A DNA stretch of 64,000 nucleotides, taken from assembly GCF_900100795.1 (NCBI RefSeq), contig NZ_FNCO01000002.1:434001-498000 (forward strand), given 5' to 3'. The translations under genes and the position numbers were made by a program. The notes under the pieces are model-generated. The model was not told where the DNA came from, ran no database searches, and was given only the letters and a program-made list of their open reading frames with translations. Shown here piece after piece: positions 41,063-50,003 of this stretch (its first letter is position 1; each line of letters starts with the position of its first letter). The stretch is from Pseudomonas abietaniphila. GTDB lineage: Bacteria; Pseudomonadota; Gammaproteobacteria; Pseudomonadales; Pseudomonadaceae.

Positions 41063-42345
41063 GGATGTACCTCGCGGGAAATGGAGCCGGTGGACGATCG
41101 GTACAGGGGGACAGAACCCAGGGTCAGCATCACCAGCGGCGCGATGACGGCGCACGCCAGGCAGTAGAAAAGCACCGGATTGTAGTTGCCGAACACGGTA
41201 AACAGATGCCCGAACATGGCCGGCGCCAGGCCGGAAATCACGGTGACCAATCCAAGGTGCAAGCCAAAGATCCGCGCATAATCGCGAAGCCCGAAATAGC
41301 GCGCGATCAGAAACGCAGCGATATCGAATTCCGCACCGGCACTGAATCCGATGCAGATCGTCGCCAGCACCAGCAAACCAATGGCTTCGGGACCACTGAA
41401 CATGAACAGCAGGCACCCCAGCGCGGGAACGCAAAGACTGGCGGCAGCGATCACATGGGGTGCGAAGCGATCCAGCAGATACCCCACCAGCAGCCTTCCT
41501 GCGATGATCGAGATACCGAAGCTGCTGAAGATCTGGCTGGCGGTCAGGCTCGGCACCCCCTTGTCCTGAAGATACGGCACGATGGTCGTCACCATGCCGA
41601 CGATCAACGACACGGACAGAATCAGCGCCAGATTGCAGCCCCAGAACACCCGCGTGCGGATAGCCGACGCAAACCTCATCCCTTCGACAGCCGGTTGCGC
41701 AGTGGAGGTATCCGGCGAAGTCGACAACTGCGCCGGAAACCTGAGCCACAGCAGCGCCATCGGCAACGTCAGCAGCAGCGGCATGGCCGCGAGCTGGATA
41801 AACGCCGAGCGCCAGCCTCCGTGCTGGATGGACCACGCCAACAACGGTGGCATGACCATCGCCGCCACCCCCGAGCCACTGAGGATGATCGCCAGGGCCA
41901 CGCCCCGGTTGCGCTCGAACCAGAGACTGACCAGTTGGGTCCAGGTAATCGCAATGGTGCCCACGGCCAGAAGCGGCATCAGGAAGAACGCCGCGTATAA
42001 CCAGTAAATGCTGCCGCCGAGCATCGTCAATGCGCCATAACACAACACCTGAAGCACCAGGGAAACCAGCGCTACCCGTCGCAACCCATAGCGGGCATAA
42101 AGGCTGCCCAGCAGCTGGGAGCCAATGGCGACGCCGGCGAACAGAAACGTGATCGATGTCTGCAATTCGCCGCGACTCCAGCCGAACGCCTCCTGCAGCG
42201 GTATCACCAGCGTGCCGAATCCGTAGAGCAGTGCCGCACTCATGCTGGTAAGCACTCCCGCCAGCCCCAGTAAGACCACCGGCCACCCCTGCTGGAACTC
42301 CCCCACTCTGGCGCGACTCGTCAATGAATCCTGCAAAACGGTCAT
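41059..42345 (-). CDS. MFS transporter, paralogue of the 36.9-kb permease
   Basis: 428 residues, same subfamily as the 36.9-kb permease: LLYGFGTLVIPLQEAFGWSRGELQTSITFLFAG, LVSLWFERNRGVALAIILSGSGVAA, EFDIAAFLIARYFGLRDYARIFGLHLG. The second ATG of ATGATCATG is chosen because GGAGC then has proper spacing. It lies between an SDR and a SnoaL-like gene in the operon led by the second P450. Two related permeases may take different diterpenoids or act in opposite directions. Confidence 0.83.
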   Translation of the reverse strand: MTVLQDSLTSRARVGEFQQGWPVVLLGLAGVLTSMSAALLYGFGTLVIPLQEAFGWSRGELQTSITFLFAGVAIGSQLLGSLYARYGLRRVALVSLVLQVLCYGALTMLGGSIYWLYAAFFLMPLLAVGTIAITWTQLVSLWFERNRGVALAIILSGSGVAAMVMPPLLAWSIQHGGWRSAFIQLAAMPLLLTLPMALLWLRFPAQLSTSPDTSTAQPAVEGMRFASAIRTRVFWGCNLALILSVSLIVGMVTTIVPYLQDKGVPSLTASQIFSSFGISIIAGRLLVGYLLDRFAPHVIAAASLCVPALGCLLFMFSGPEAIGLLVLATICIGFSAGAEFDIAAFLIARYFGLRDYARIFGLHLGLVTVISGLAPAMFGHLFTVFGNYNPVLFYCLACAVIAPLVMLTLGSVPLYRSSTGSISREVHP

Positions 42346-42393
42346 GATCATGCTCCGGCGTCAGACATGAATCAGTGTCTGCCGCATCGAAAG

Positions 42394-43185
42394 TTAATGG
42401 GCGTTTTTCAGTGAGGCATCGATCTTGGGCAGCGCTACCATGGTCGCGCCGCCGTCCACCAGCAAGGAGGTGCCGGTGATGTATGACGCCTCGTTGGAGG
42501 CGAGAAACATCACCGCCGCTGCGATCTCTTCAGGCCTCCCGACCCGTGGCACCGGGAAGTTCGCCGCCAGCGTGTCCGGCAGCTCATGACCGAGGGTTTC
42601 GTGCATGTGATCGGTGCCGATCAGGCCGGGCTCGACCACGTTGACCAGCACATTCAGCGCACCGAGCTCCACGGCCAGGCCTCGGGCGAAAGCGTTCATG
42701 AAGGCCTTGGTAGAGCCATAGGGGATCAGGCGAGGCGTGTACTTGCGGTTGGCCTCGCCTGATGAGATGTAGATCAGGCGCCCCTTGTCGGCGGCTCTGG
42801 AGAGATGCGGCGTGGCATCTTTGGCCAGCCAGAACAGCGCCTGCACATTGCTGCGTACGATGTGATCGAAGGTTTCGTCGGCCATCTCGACAATCAGGCC
42901 GCTGCTGGTGTCGGCAGCGCAGTGCACCAGAATATCCAGCGCTCCGAAGGCATCGACGCCGCCTTCGATCATCCCCTTGACGGCGGCGCGATCCGCTACA
43001 TCGCCGCCCACCAGGCACGCAGAACCACCGGCAGCCTCGATCAGCGCAACCGTTTCCAGCCCTCGGCTCTCGGTGCGCGCGCTGACCACCACCTTCGCAC
43101 CTTCACCTGCAAAGGCCAGCGCAATGGCCCGCCCCATGCCACGACCAGCACCGGTCACCAGAACCACTTTGTCTTGGAATCTCAT
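42394..43185 (-). CDS. SDR-family oxidoreductase
   Basis: 263 residues. LVTGAGRGMGRAIALAFAGEGAKVVVSAR, LVHCAADTSSG, YISSGEANRK and YGSTK complete the SDR triad; the C-terminal TGTSLLVDGGAT closes it. AGAGGTCTGGG with a CA motif lies before the ATG at 43185. It follows the unknown 43.3-kb gene by 159 bases and belongs to the P450 operon. Its chemistry is probably alcohol oxidation after P450 hydroxylation. Confidence 0.85.
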   Translation of the reverse strand: MRFQDKVVLVTGAGRGMGRAIALAFAGEGAKVVVSARTESRGLETVALIEAAGGSACLVGGDVADRAAVKGMIEGGVDAFGALDILVHCAADTSSGLIVEMADETFDHIVRSNVQALFWLAKDATPHLSRAADKGRLIYISSGEANRKYTPRLIPYGSTKAFMNAFARGLAVELGALNVLVNVVEPGLIGTDHMHETLGHELPDTLAANFPVPRVGRPEEIAAAVMFLASNEASYITGTSLLVDGGATMVALPKIDASLKNAH

Positions 43186-43200
43186 TGCCCAGACCTCTTT

Positions 43201-43208
43201 TTATTGTT
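43201..43208 (-). promoter_or_regulatory. CA motif before the 42.4-kb SDR
   Basis: Sense AACAATAA, 15 bases before the ATG at 43185 and followed by AAAGAGG. It fits AANAANAA. Confidence 0.55.
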
Positions 43209-43344
43209 GTGTTGTATCCGCGCCATGAACCGCTCCTGCCCCCTTGGTTCCAGAGGTCCGGCATGCCGCTGGAGACGCCATTCAGCGTCCCCGCCGGCAA
43301 GCCGCACTGCTACAGAAAAAGGGACAAGGGCGGCCTCGCCGGGG

Positions 43345-44376
43345 TCAGATTTGCGAACCCTTCACATTGCGCGACGGGCCGTTGCGACGATCGGATTCAC
43401 CCCATGCCAGCCAGCGGTCCGGCTCACGGGTATCGCCGACCCGGCGCCAGCGTCCTTCCTGCTGTGCGGTGACCGGGAACCCACCGACGAAATCAATCAT
43501 TTCGCCCTTCGGATCCGGTAAAAACTCCCACTCTTCCTGGCCATCCAGCACGATCCGCGCGGTATCGACGAAGTAGCTGCCTTCCTTGTGCTTGACCAGC
43601 CCTTCGATGTCAGTGGTCACGCGCACTTCACCCTTTTCGTTGGCAAAAATCGCGTAACCGAGATGGTCGTGGCCGACCATGAACGAACCGGTATCCCAGG
43701 TGCCGTCCTTGTAGACCGTGGCGAACGTCCACCAGATCACGTGTTTGTTGTTGTTCACCACCAGGTCTTTCTTGAAGTGAATCGCGCCGCCTTCGGCCAT
43801 ATAGAACTGATCCAGCGCCATCGCGCCCTTGACCGGTTTGCCATCACACACGCCGGCGATGTCCCACACCTGAGAGACATAGAACGTTCCCCACTCCACG
43901 CCCGGCAGATACCACTGCAAGCCCGGTGCAAGTAGGCGTCCTTCCAAGTTGAACAGCCCGTCTTCGCGGTAGGTGATGCGCTCACTCGACGCGGTGATCT
44001 CCCAGCCGTTGCCAGGTTCACCGGGCTGGCTGCTCCAGCGCACTGTATCGCCTTCGACCACTTGCACAGGTTTGGGTGTCAGCGCCTGCCGGGCGATTCT
44101 CGTCTGGTCCATGCGCAGGTTTTTACCGTCGACCAGGGTGGTCATGAAGAAAAATTTGGTCGGGTTCGGCGTGCCGGTCGGGGCCATGATCGAGCGCACG
44201 AACGAGTAGATGTTGCCCTCCTCGTCGCGCACTGAACCGAAGGGCGCGCTTTTGCTCAGCTGCAGGCCGAAGAATCCTCGCTCGCCGGCCATGGCAGGGC
44301 CCGTTACCTTGTGCGGGCCTACCAGTTGCTGGAAGCCGAAATCGCCGCGTTCAGGGATGGTCTTGAAGGTTTTCAT
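43345..44376 (-). CDS. Uncharacterised protein of the P450 operon (343 aa)
   Basis: I do not recognise the family with certainty. The protein is rich in Trp, Tyr and Phe with alternating beta-like segments (FTTLVDGKN-type, GLQWYLPGVEWGTFYVSQVWDIAG, VNNNKHVIWWTFATVYKDGTW, RVTTDIEGLVKH), which suggests a lipocalin/calycin-like beta-barrel for a hydrophobic ligand. No signal peptide or membrane segment is seen, so it is cytoplasmic. The start at 44376 (MKTFKTIPERG) has AGAGGG and a CA motif; an earlier start lies too far upstream. It follows the P450 by 66 bases and may be a terpenoid isomerase, hydratase or carrier. Confidence 0.75.
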   Translation of the reverse strand: MKTFKTIPERGDFGFQQLVGPHKVTGPAMAGERGFFGLQLSKSAPFGSVRDEEGNIYSFVRSIMAPTGTPNPTKFFFMTTLVDGKNLRMDQTRIARQALTPKPVQVVEGDTVRWSSQPGEPGNGWEITASSERITYREDGLFNLEGRLLAPGLQWYLPGVEWGTFYVSQVWDIAGVCDGKPVKGAMALDQFYMAEGGAIHFKKDLVVNNNKHVIWWTFATVYKDGTWDTGSFMVGHDHLGYAIFANEKGEVRVTTDIEGLVKHKEGSYFVDTARIVLDGQEEWEFLPDPKGEMIDFVGGFPVTAQQEGRWRRVGDTREPDRWLAWGESDRRNGPSRNVKGSQI

Positions 44377-44394
44377 GCTGTGTGATCCCTCTTT

Positions 44395-44402
44395 TTGTTG
44401 TT
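44395..44402 (-). promoter_or_regulatory. CA motif before the 343-aa unknown gene
   Basis: Sense AACAACAA, 18 bases before the ATG at 44376 and followed by AAAGAGGG. It fits AANAANAA. Confidence 0.55.
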
Positions 44403-44442
44403 GAAATTCTTTGCTGAAAGGCAAACCGATGACCTGGCCGTA

Positions 44443-45741
44443 TCAGTCCCAGATCACCGACAGGCTCGACGCCCCACGCAGTTGTGCGCCACTGATCACC
44501 GGAGCGGGTTTGGAAGGGTCCAGACGTACGTTGGGAAAAAGATCGAGGATCGCGTTGATCGCGCAGTTGAGCTCGACCTTGGCGACGAACTGTCCGATGC
44601 ACATGTGCGGGCCGAAGCCGAACCCGAAAGACGGCTTGGGTTTGCGATCGATGTCGAATGCATCCGGGTTCTCGAATGCCTCTTCGTCGCGGTTGGCCGA
44701 CACGACCATGCATTGCACAAATGCGCCCTTGGGAATCTTCACGCCACGGATTTCCACATCCTTGGCGGCTTCGCGCACCTTGAAGGTGGCAACGGGTTCA
44801 TAGCGCACGGTTTCGTCGATCAGCTTGCCGATCAGGGTGCGGTCGTTGCGCACCCGGTCCAGCAGGCCCTTGGTGGTCAGCAGCAAGGTGAGCACGGAGC
44901 TGAACGTGCGTGAGGTGGTTTCGCCAGCCGCTGGCAACAGCGATCTGACGAACGTCGTGACCTCGTGATCGTCAAGCTGACGCCCTTCGTGCTCGGCACG
45001 CAGCAAGCGGCCAATCAGGTCGTCGCCGTCACTGCCGGTGGCGCGGCGCTGGATCACCACCTTGAGGATCTCGTCATACAGGGATTTGACCGCAATCCCC
45101 GCCAGACGCCGCGCCTCGGGCGCCTTGGCCGGGTCGATCTGATTGCCCCCCACCATTGCCAGCGCCCAGGCCGCGTATTGTCGATAGGTTTGCGGGTCGT
45201 CCTCGGGGAAGCCCATCAACGCGTACATTTCGCGGATCGGGAAATTCAGCCCGAAGTCCATCAGGTCGGCGCGCTTGTCGCCAATCATGGGGATCAGGAA
45301 ATCCTCGCGGATCACCCGATCGATCTTGCCGCGCCATTTGTTCACGGTTTCCGGCATGAACGCCGGTTGAAGCAACGCGCGTACCTTGCGGTGCTGCTCA
45401 CCGTCCATTGCCAGAATGATCAGACCGTCGAAAAAAGCCCCCAGACCTTCGGCGATGAAACCGCTGGTGAAACTGGCGCCGTCGCGCAGCACCGCCATCA
45501 CATCCTGATACTTGAACAAGGCGAACGTCGGCCGGGTTCCGGCCTGCATGCCGGCATTGGTAGGTACGCCGAAGCGGGCAACGAAGTCGCCTTCATGGAC
45601 GGGCGACTGGTGGCGCATTTCCCGACACAGCGCGTGGATGTCCAGGTCCGCTCCCTTGTACATGTCGGAGACGGCCGAGTAAGCGGATTCGAGGTTCAGA
45701 ACGGTACTGTCGGCTTCAAGGACGGTATTTTCGCTGCTCAT
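44443..45741 (-). CDS. Cytochrome P450, CYP226-like, second paralogue
   Basis: 432 residues. Heme Cys at ~381 in FGFGFGPHMCIGQ, K-helix ETVR, I-helix AAGETTS (acid-alcohol pair Glu-Thr). It shares long identical runs with the P450 at 14.6 kb, for example FTSGFIAEGLGAFFDGLI. In Burkholderia xenovorans two CYP226 enzymes, DitQ and DitU, act on dehydroabietic and abietic acid respectively; this gene could be the DitU counterpart, but which is which cannot be told here. AAAAAGGTG and a CA motif precede the ATG. It heads a minus-strand operon. Confidence 0.88.
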   Translation of the reverse strand: MSSENTVLEADSTVLNLESAYSAVSDMYKGADLDIHALCREMRHQSPVHEGDFVARFGVPTNAGMQAGTRPTFALFKYQDVMAVLRDGASFTSGFIAEGLGAFFDGLIILAMDGEQHRKVRALLQPAFMPETVNKWRGKIDRVIREDFLIPMIGDKRADLMDFGLNFPIREMYALMGFPEDDPQTYRQYAAWALAMVGGNQIDPAKAPEARRLAGIAVKSLYDEILKVVIQRRATGSDGDDLIGRLLRAEHEGRQLDDHEVTTFVRSLLPAAGETTSRTFSSVLTLLLTTKGLLDRVRNDRTLIGKLIDETVRYEPVATFKVREAAKDVEIRGVKIPKGAFVQCMVVSANRDEEAFENPDAFDIDRKPKPSFGFGFGPHMCIGQFVAKVELNCAINAILDLFPNVRLDPSKPAPVISGAQLRGASSLSVIWD

Positions 45742-45751
45742 GCTTCACACC

Positions 45752-45759
45752 TTTTTATT
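45752..45759 (-). promoter_or_regulatory. CA motif before the second P450
   Basis: Sense AATAAAAA, 10 bases before the ATG at 45741, overlapping AAAAAGG. It fits AANAANAA; less specific because of the A-run. Confidence 0.4.
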
Positions 45760-45979
45760 GTCGTTCTTGTAGGGGGTATCGAGTGAATGTCGCGCTCCAT
45801 GGATGGTATCCACCGAGCTGTTCCGGGCGTGTTCAATTCGTTGTACGTGGGGTAAAACGAAACGTCGTGGTGCAGAAGACGCGTACAGGGATTGCTTGTT
45901 TCGCGGTACGGCGGCAGTGTGTCCCTCAGCGTTGCAATGGCCTGCTGCGCAATAAAAAACAGCCCACAAGGAGACACCG

Positions 45980-46630
45980 GTGAAAAGCCCCGAACAGCCC
46001 GAGGTCGGCAAACTCAATACCTTGAAGCGGATTCTGGCCTCGGCCCGTCAGGCGTTTTCGGACAGCGGGCTGGCGGGCGCACGTATCGAGGACATCGCCC
46101 AGGAAGCGGGCGTGACCAAACAGCTGATCCATCACTACTACGGCACCAAGGAAGGCCTGTTCGTCGCCGTGCTCGACGAAGCCTCTGACAGCATCATGTC
46201 GGAACTTTTGGGGCTGGAAGTCGAGCATCTGGCACCCGCCCAAGGGCTACGAAGGGTGCTGAATCACTTCTTCGATCAGTACGCGCTAGACCCGCTGATG
46301 GGTTCACTGGCGCTGGAAGGCATCCGCTACCATGATGCGCACCACACCCCGCGCAATCACTTTCTGGAACAGGCGCCGCGATTGGTGCACAAGCTTGATG
46401 CCCTCCTGCTGCGCGGTTCGCAAAGCGGCGTTTTCAGGAAAGGTATCGACGCCCGTCTGTTCCTGGCCACCGCCGCACTGGTGACCACGGGCTGGTTCAC
46501 CAATCGTTATTCCACATCAGCCTTGACGGGGCTTGATACCTACTCAGAAGAAGGCCTGCGAGTGTGGCGCCAGCATTCGGCCGACTTCGTACTGGCGAGC
46601 ATCGCGGCGCCCGGCCAGCCAGGCGCCTGA
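45980..46630 (+). CDS. TetR-family regulator
   Basis: 216 residues from a GTG with AAGGAG in front. HTH: ILASARQAFSDSGLAGARIEDIAQEAGVTKQLIHHYYGTKEGLFVAVL, complete. The ligand domain (RRVLNHFFDQYALDPLMGSLALEGIRYHDAHH) resembles the TetR_C branch that senses aromatic or fatty-acid ligands. It is divergent from the second P450 and its operon, 238 bases apart, a region that lacks the 28-base element; this operon may therefore be controlled by this regulator. Confidence 0.87.
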   Translation: MKSPEQPEVGKLNTLKRILASARQAFSDSGLAGARIEDIAQEAGVTKQLIHHYYGTKEGLFVAVLDEASDSIMSELLGLEVEHLAPAQGLRRVLNHFFDQYALDPLMGSLALEGIRYHDAHHTPRNHFLEQAPRLVHKLDALLLRGSQSGVFRKGIDARLFLATAALVTTGWFTNRYSTSALTGLDTYSEEGLRVWRQHSADFVLASIAAPGQPGA

Positions 46631-46638
46631 CGCATACC

Positions 46639-48222
46639 TCACTTGAGAAAGCGCTTGACCCTTCCGGCGGCGATCTTGCCCGGCATGCCGGTCACGCCGC
46701 CGCCTGGATGGATGCCCGCCCCCCCGAAAAACAGTCCTGCGATGGGCAGCGTCTCGCCGCCCAACCCGGCCGCGGGCCGCATGGTGCTGGAACGGAAAAT
46801 CGAAGTGTCGATGTGCAGTACGCAGCCATTGTGAGCGTTGAGCCGTTTCGCCAATTCAGGAGCGGTTTCCACTCGACGACCTATTTCCATACTGGCGATT
46901 TCGGGAACGTACTGGCTGGCGAACTCGATGGTCTGGCGCACCGCCTGTTCGCGAATGGCATCCCAGCCCTCACGTGGATTGACTGGCATGGCCGGCGGAT
47001 AGAGATAAACGATGTCCTGCCCTTGCGGCGTCTGTGATTCATCGATAGCGCTTGGCGTCGCGATCCACATCCACGGCAGTTTGGGGACTTCACCGCGGGC
47101 AGCGGACTCGAAGTTTTCGATCACCGCTTCTGCCGTTCCCACCAACAGCACAGGGCCGCGCAGGTTGAGCCCGTCAGCCCGTCTGGACTGGTGCAGCGGC
47201 ACGCTGATTTGCCCGCTCAGGGCGATGTCGACTTTCAAGGGTGAACCGCCGTGGGCGTTGGCGGGCGCCATGGCTATGCGCGTCAGCCATTTCCTTTCCA
47301 GCTCACCGGCCGTGACCATGTCCAGTGCCACCTTGGGATGACAACTGGCGACCACGGCACGTGCCTTGATCACCTCGCCGCTTTGCAGACGCACGCCAGT
47401 TGCCTTGCCTTCACGGGAGATGATCTCGGCCACTGGAGCCTCTGTGCGCACCTCGCCACCCAGCTCCTTGAAACGCGACAGCATCGCGTTCGGGATCGTC
47501 TGCATGCCGCCGATCGGCCGCCCGATGCCGAAGCGATGAAGGAAGCCCAATACCGCGAAGTACAAACCGCTTCCATCGGCTTTCACCGGCCCTGCGGCAC
47601 CGGTCAGACAGGTCAGCGCAGAAATCGTGACCGGATGCACGAAGCGCTCGACAGCTGCTCCGTAGGCCGAGCCAGTGGCGAGTGCGACGATGTCCGGCTT
47701 GATTGCCTTGTGTTTGCGCAGCGTGCGGAATGCCTTGAATTTCACGCCAAGATTCTTTTGCGCCGGGTCGACTCGCATCATGGGGTGGACCACGTCCAGC
47801 AAGGCGAAGATCACTTCGACGAACTTGACGTAGGCATCGGCGTCCTGCGGGGAGAATTTGCGAATTTCTTCTGCGGTCTTCTTCGGATCACGCCAGAACA
47901 CCAGCGAGGTGCCGTCCGGGTGCAGATAGACATAAGCGGGTTTGAGCTCTACCTGTTTGAAACCGTGGCGCTCCAGCTGCAATTCCTCGACCACTGAATG
48001 GGCCCGCAGCGACAGCAGGTCGGCGGCGCATGGGTGCACCAGATGGTTCGGCGCTTCGGGAATCAGGTAACCGGAGGACGCCATGCCACCGACTTTGTCC
48101 AGTGCCTCGAGCACCAGCACCGACTTGCCTTCACCCGCCAGATAACAACCCGCCGACAGACCGTTATGGCCACCACCGACAATCACCACATCGTATTCGG
48201 ATTTCTGCGCTGCACTATTCAT
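46639..48222 (-). CDS. FAD-dependent oxidoreductase, phytoene-desaturase/PYROXD2-like
   Basis: 527 residues. FAD fold YDVVIVGGGHNGLSAGCYLAGEGKSVLVLE, the second FAD motif and C-terminal LFFGGAGIHPGGGVTGMPGKIAAGRV, as in carotenoid desaturase-like enzymes. The family removes or adds hydrogen across C-C bonds of hydrophobic substrates. In a diterpenoid cluster, desaturation or aromatisation of ring C of abietic acid is an attractive but unproven role. Last gene of the 58-46.6 kb run; ends 9 bases from the convergent TetR stop. Confidence 0.8.
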   Translation of the reverse strand: MNSAAQKSEYDVVIVGGGHNGLSAGCYLAGEGKSVLVLEALDKVGGMASSGYLIPEAPNHLVHPCAADLLSLRAHSVVEELQLERHGFKQVELKPAYVYLHPDGTSLVFWRDPKKTAEEIRKFSPQDADAYVKFVEVIFALLDVVHPMMRVDPAQKNLGVKFKAFRTLRKHKAIKPDIVALATGSAYGAAVERFVHPVTISALTCLTGAAGPVKADGSGLYFAVLGFLHRFGIGRPIGGMQTIPNAMLSRFKELGGEVRTEAPVAEIISREGKATGVRLQSGEVIKARAVVASCHPKVALDMVTAGELERKWLTRIAMAPANAHGGSPLKVDIALSGQISVPLHQSRRADGLNLRGPVLLVGTAEAVIENFESAARGEVPKLPWMWIATPSAIDESQTPQGQDIVYLYPPAMPVNPREGWDAIREQAVRQTIEFASQYVPEIASMEIGRRVETAPELAKRLNAHNGCVLHIDTSIFRSSTMRPAAGLGGETLPIAGLFFGGAGIHPGGGVTGMPGKIAAGRVKRFLK

Positions 48223-48320
48223 CTCGAATCCTTTTCAACCTGCATCAGTGGCCCACACGCCGAGACCGCACCGGGTCGTGCCGGTGCGTGGGCAGGAAGG
48301 CAAGAAGAGTGGAGCAGGCG

Positions 48321-49151
48321 TTACATCCCCGAACGGCCCATTTTTTCGAACAGCGCACGCATCGCCACCAATGACGGGGTATGGCTGCTGAAGCCACCGT
48401 CGGCCACCAGCGTGGTGCCGGTGATGAACGACGATTCATCGCTGGCCAGGAACGCCACCACATCGGCGATCTGACGAGGCGTACCCAGCTCCGGGGTCAG
48501 GTGGTTGTCGCGAATGATGTCCAGCAGTTCGGGCGGCATCGAGCCGTGGGCGTTGTCTGCCGGGGCCAGGCCTATCTGCACGGCGTTGGCACGGATGCCC
48601 TGCTTGCCGTACTGCGCGGCAATGCTGCGCGGCAGCATCATCAGCGCAGCCTTGGAACAGGCATAGCCGGTCAGGGACATGTCGCCCTGCATCCCCAGCC
48701 CCGAAGTGGCGAAGATCACCGAACCGGCCTTACGCTCCAGCATCACCGCGATTGCGTACTTGGAGCACAGCACCGCGCCTCGCAGATTGACGGCAATGGC
48801 ACGATCCCAAGCCTGCATATCGAGATTGCAGATGTCGCGGTCGCGCTGGCGCTGATCCACGCTGAGCACTGCTGCGTTGTTATGCAGAATGTCGATGCGG
48901 CCGAAGCGCGACTTGACCTGCTCGACCATGTCCTTGACTTGCTCCTCCGAGGAGACATCGCAAGCGACGGCCAACGACTGCACGCCCGATGCGGTCACCG
49001 AAACGGCGACCTCGCGTGCGGCATCGCTGTCGATATCCACGACCACCACATGGGCGCCCTGGCTGGCCAATACCCGCGCGCATTCAGCGCCCAATCCGTT
49101 GCCACCACCGGTAACGATGGCGACCCGCTCTGCCAGTCTTGCTGTGCTCAT
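48321..49151 (-). CDS. SDR-family oxidoreductase
   Basis: 276 residues. AIVTGGGNGLGAECARVLASQGAHVVVVDID (Asp after strand 2, so NAD is likely), LHNNAAVL, FATSGLGM with the catalytic Ser, and YACSK. The ATG at 49151 with AGGAAAGAAG ahead is preferred over one six codons earlier. It follows the hydratase by 30 bases in the same transcript. Probable hydroxyacyl or alcohol dehydrogenase for a pathway intermediate. Confidence 0.86.
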   Translation of the reverse strand: MSTARLAERVAIVTGGGNGLGAECARVLASQGAHVVVVDIDSDAAREVAVSVTASGVQSLAVACDVSSEEQVKDMVEQVKSRFGRIDILHNNAAVLSVDQRQRDRDICNLDMQAWDRAIAVNLRGAVLCSKYAIAVMLERKAGSVIFATSGLGMQGDMSLTGYACSKAALMMLPRSIAAQYGKQGIRANAVQIGLAPADNAHGSMPPELLDIIRDNHLTPELGTPRQIADVVAFLASDESSFITGTTLVADGGFSSHTPSLVAMRALFEKMGRSGM

Positions 49152-49180
49152 GATCTTCTTTCCTGTCATTGATCAGCTTT

Positions 49181-50002
49181 TCATTCACCGGTAAAACGCG
49201 GTTCCCGGCGTTCGGCGAACGCCATTGCCGCTTCCCGGGCATCCTTGCTCGGCGCCAGCAGTGCGAACAGGTCCAGCTCCAGATCCAGCCCTTGCTTGAG
49301 GTCCAGTTCGAGGGCCGCCCGCGCCGCGCGCTTGACCGAGGCCGACGCTGCGGGCGGCTTGGCGGCAATACGTTGAGCGAAAGCGAGCACTTCGGCATGC
49401 AAAGTCGCTGAGTCACCGGCAAGACGACTGACCAGCCCGATCTCCCGGGCTTCCTGGGCGCTCATGCGGTCGCCAGTCAGCAGCATGTCCAGAGCCCTGC
49501 CCGGCGCGACGACCCGTGAAAGACGCTGTGTGCCGCCGCCACCGGGTATCAGCCCCAACCCGGTTTCAGGCAACGCAAACACAGCGTCGGGCGCGGCGAA
49601 ACGGATGTCGCAGGCCAGCGCCAATTCCAGTCCACCCCCCATGCAGTATCCATGGATTGCGGCGATGACCGGCTTGGCTATGCCGTCCAGGCTACCGATC
49701 CAGCGCGAGCCTTCCAGGCGTTGGCGCACTTGCAGCGCGGTTTCCTCACCACGCCTTTCCTTGATATCGGCGCCGGCACAGAACCCGCGTGCGCCTTCAC
49801 CACGAATCACGATGACGCGGATCTGCGGGTCGGCCTCAAGTTGGCGGAGGCCTTGAGGGGCGCCCTGACGAATCTGATCGTTGATCGCGTTGATTTGTCC
49901 GGGCCGGGTCAGCACCAGCCAACCCACCGCCTCCTCCCGCTCGATCGATACCGCTTCGTTGATGACAGTCCTGACTGCTTGCTGCGAAGGCTCGGCGGTC
50001 AT
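49181..50002 (-). CDS. Enoyl-CoA hydratase/isomerase
   Basis: 273 residues with classical crotonase motifs: FCAGADIKER and AAIHGYCMGGGLELALACDIRFA (oxyanion hole), and LPETGLGLIPGGGGTQRL, which carries the glutamates of an active hydratase. The ATG is 2 bases after the VOC stop (TGAGATG), so the two are coupled. It gives the cluster a second hydratase besides the one at 10.0 kb, for a different CoA intermediate. Confidence 0.9.
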   Translation of the reverse strand: MTAEPSQQAVRTVINEAVSIEREEAVGWLVLTRPGQINAINDQIRQGAPQGLRQLEADPQIRVIVIRGEGARGFCAGADIKERRGEETALQVRQRLEGSRWIGSLDGIAKPVIAAIHGYCMGGGLELALACDIRFAAPDAVFALPETGLGLIPGGGGTQRLSRVVAPGRALDMLLTGDRMSAQEAREIGLVSRLAGDSATLHAEVLAFAQRIAAKPPAASASVKRAARAALELDLKQGLDLELDLFALLAPSKDAREAAMAFAERREPRFTGE

Positions 50003-50003
50003 C

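Noticed and set aside
40709..42286. 525-codon minus-strand frame as one protein
   Set aside because: Only its last 117 codons (from 41062) are a real SnoaL-like protein; the rest is a shadow of the MFS gene in another frame.
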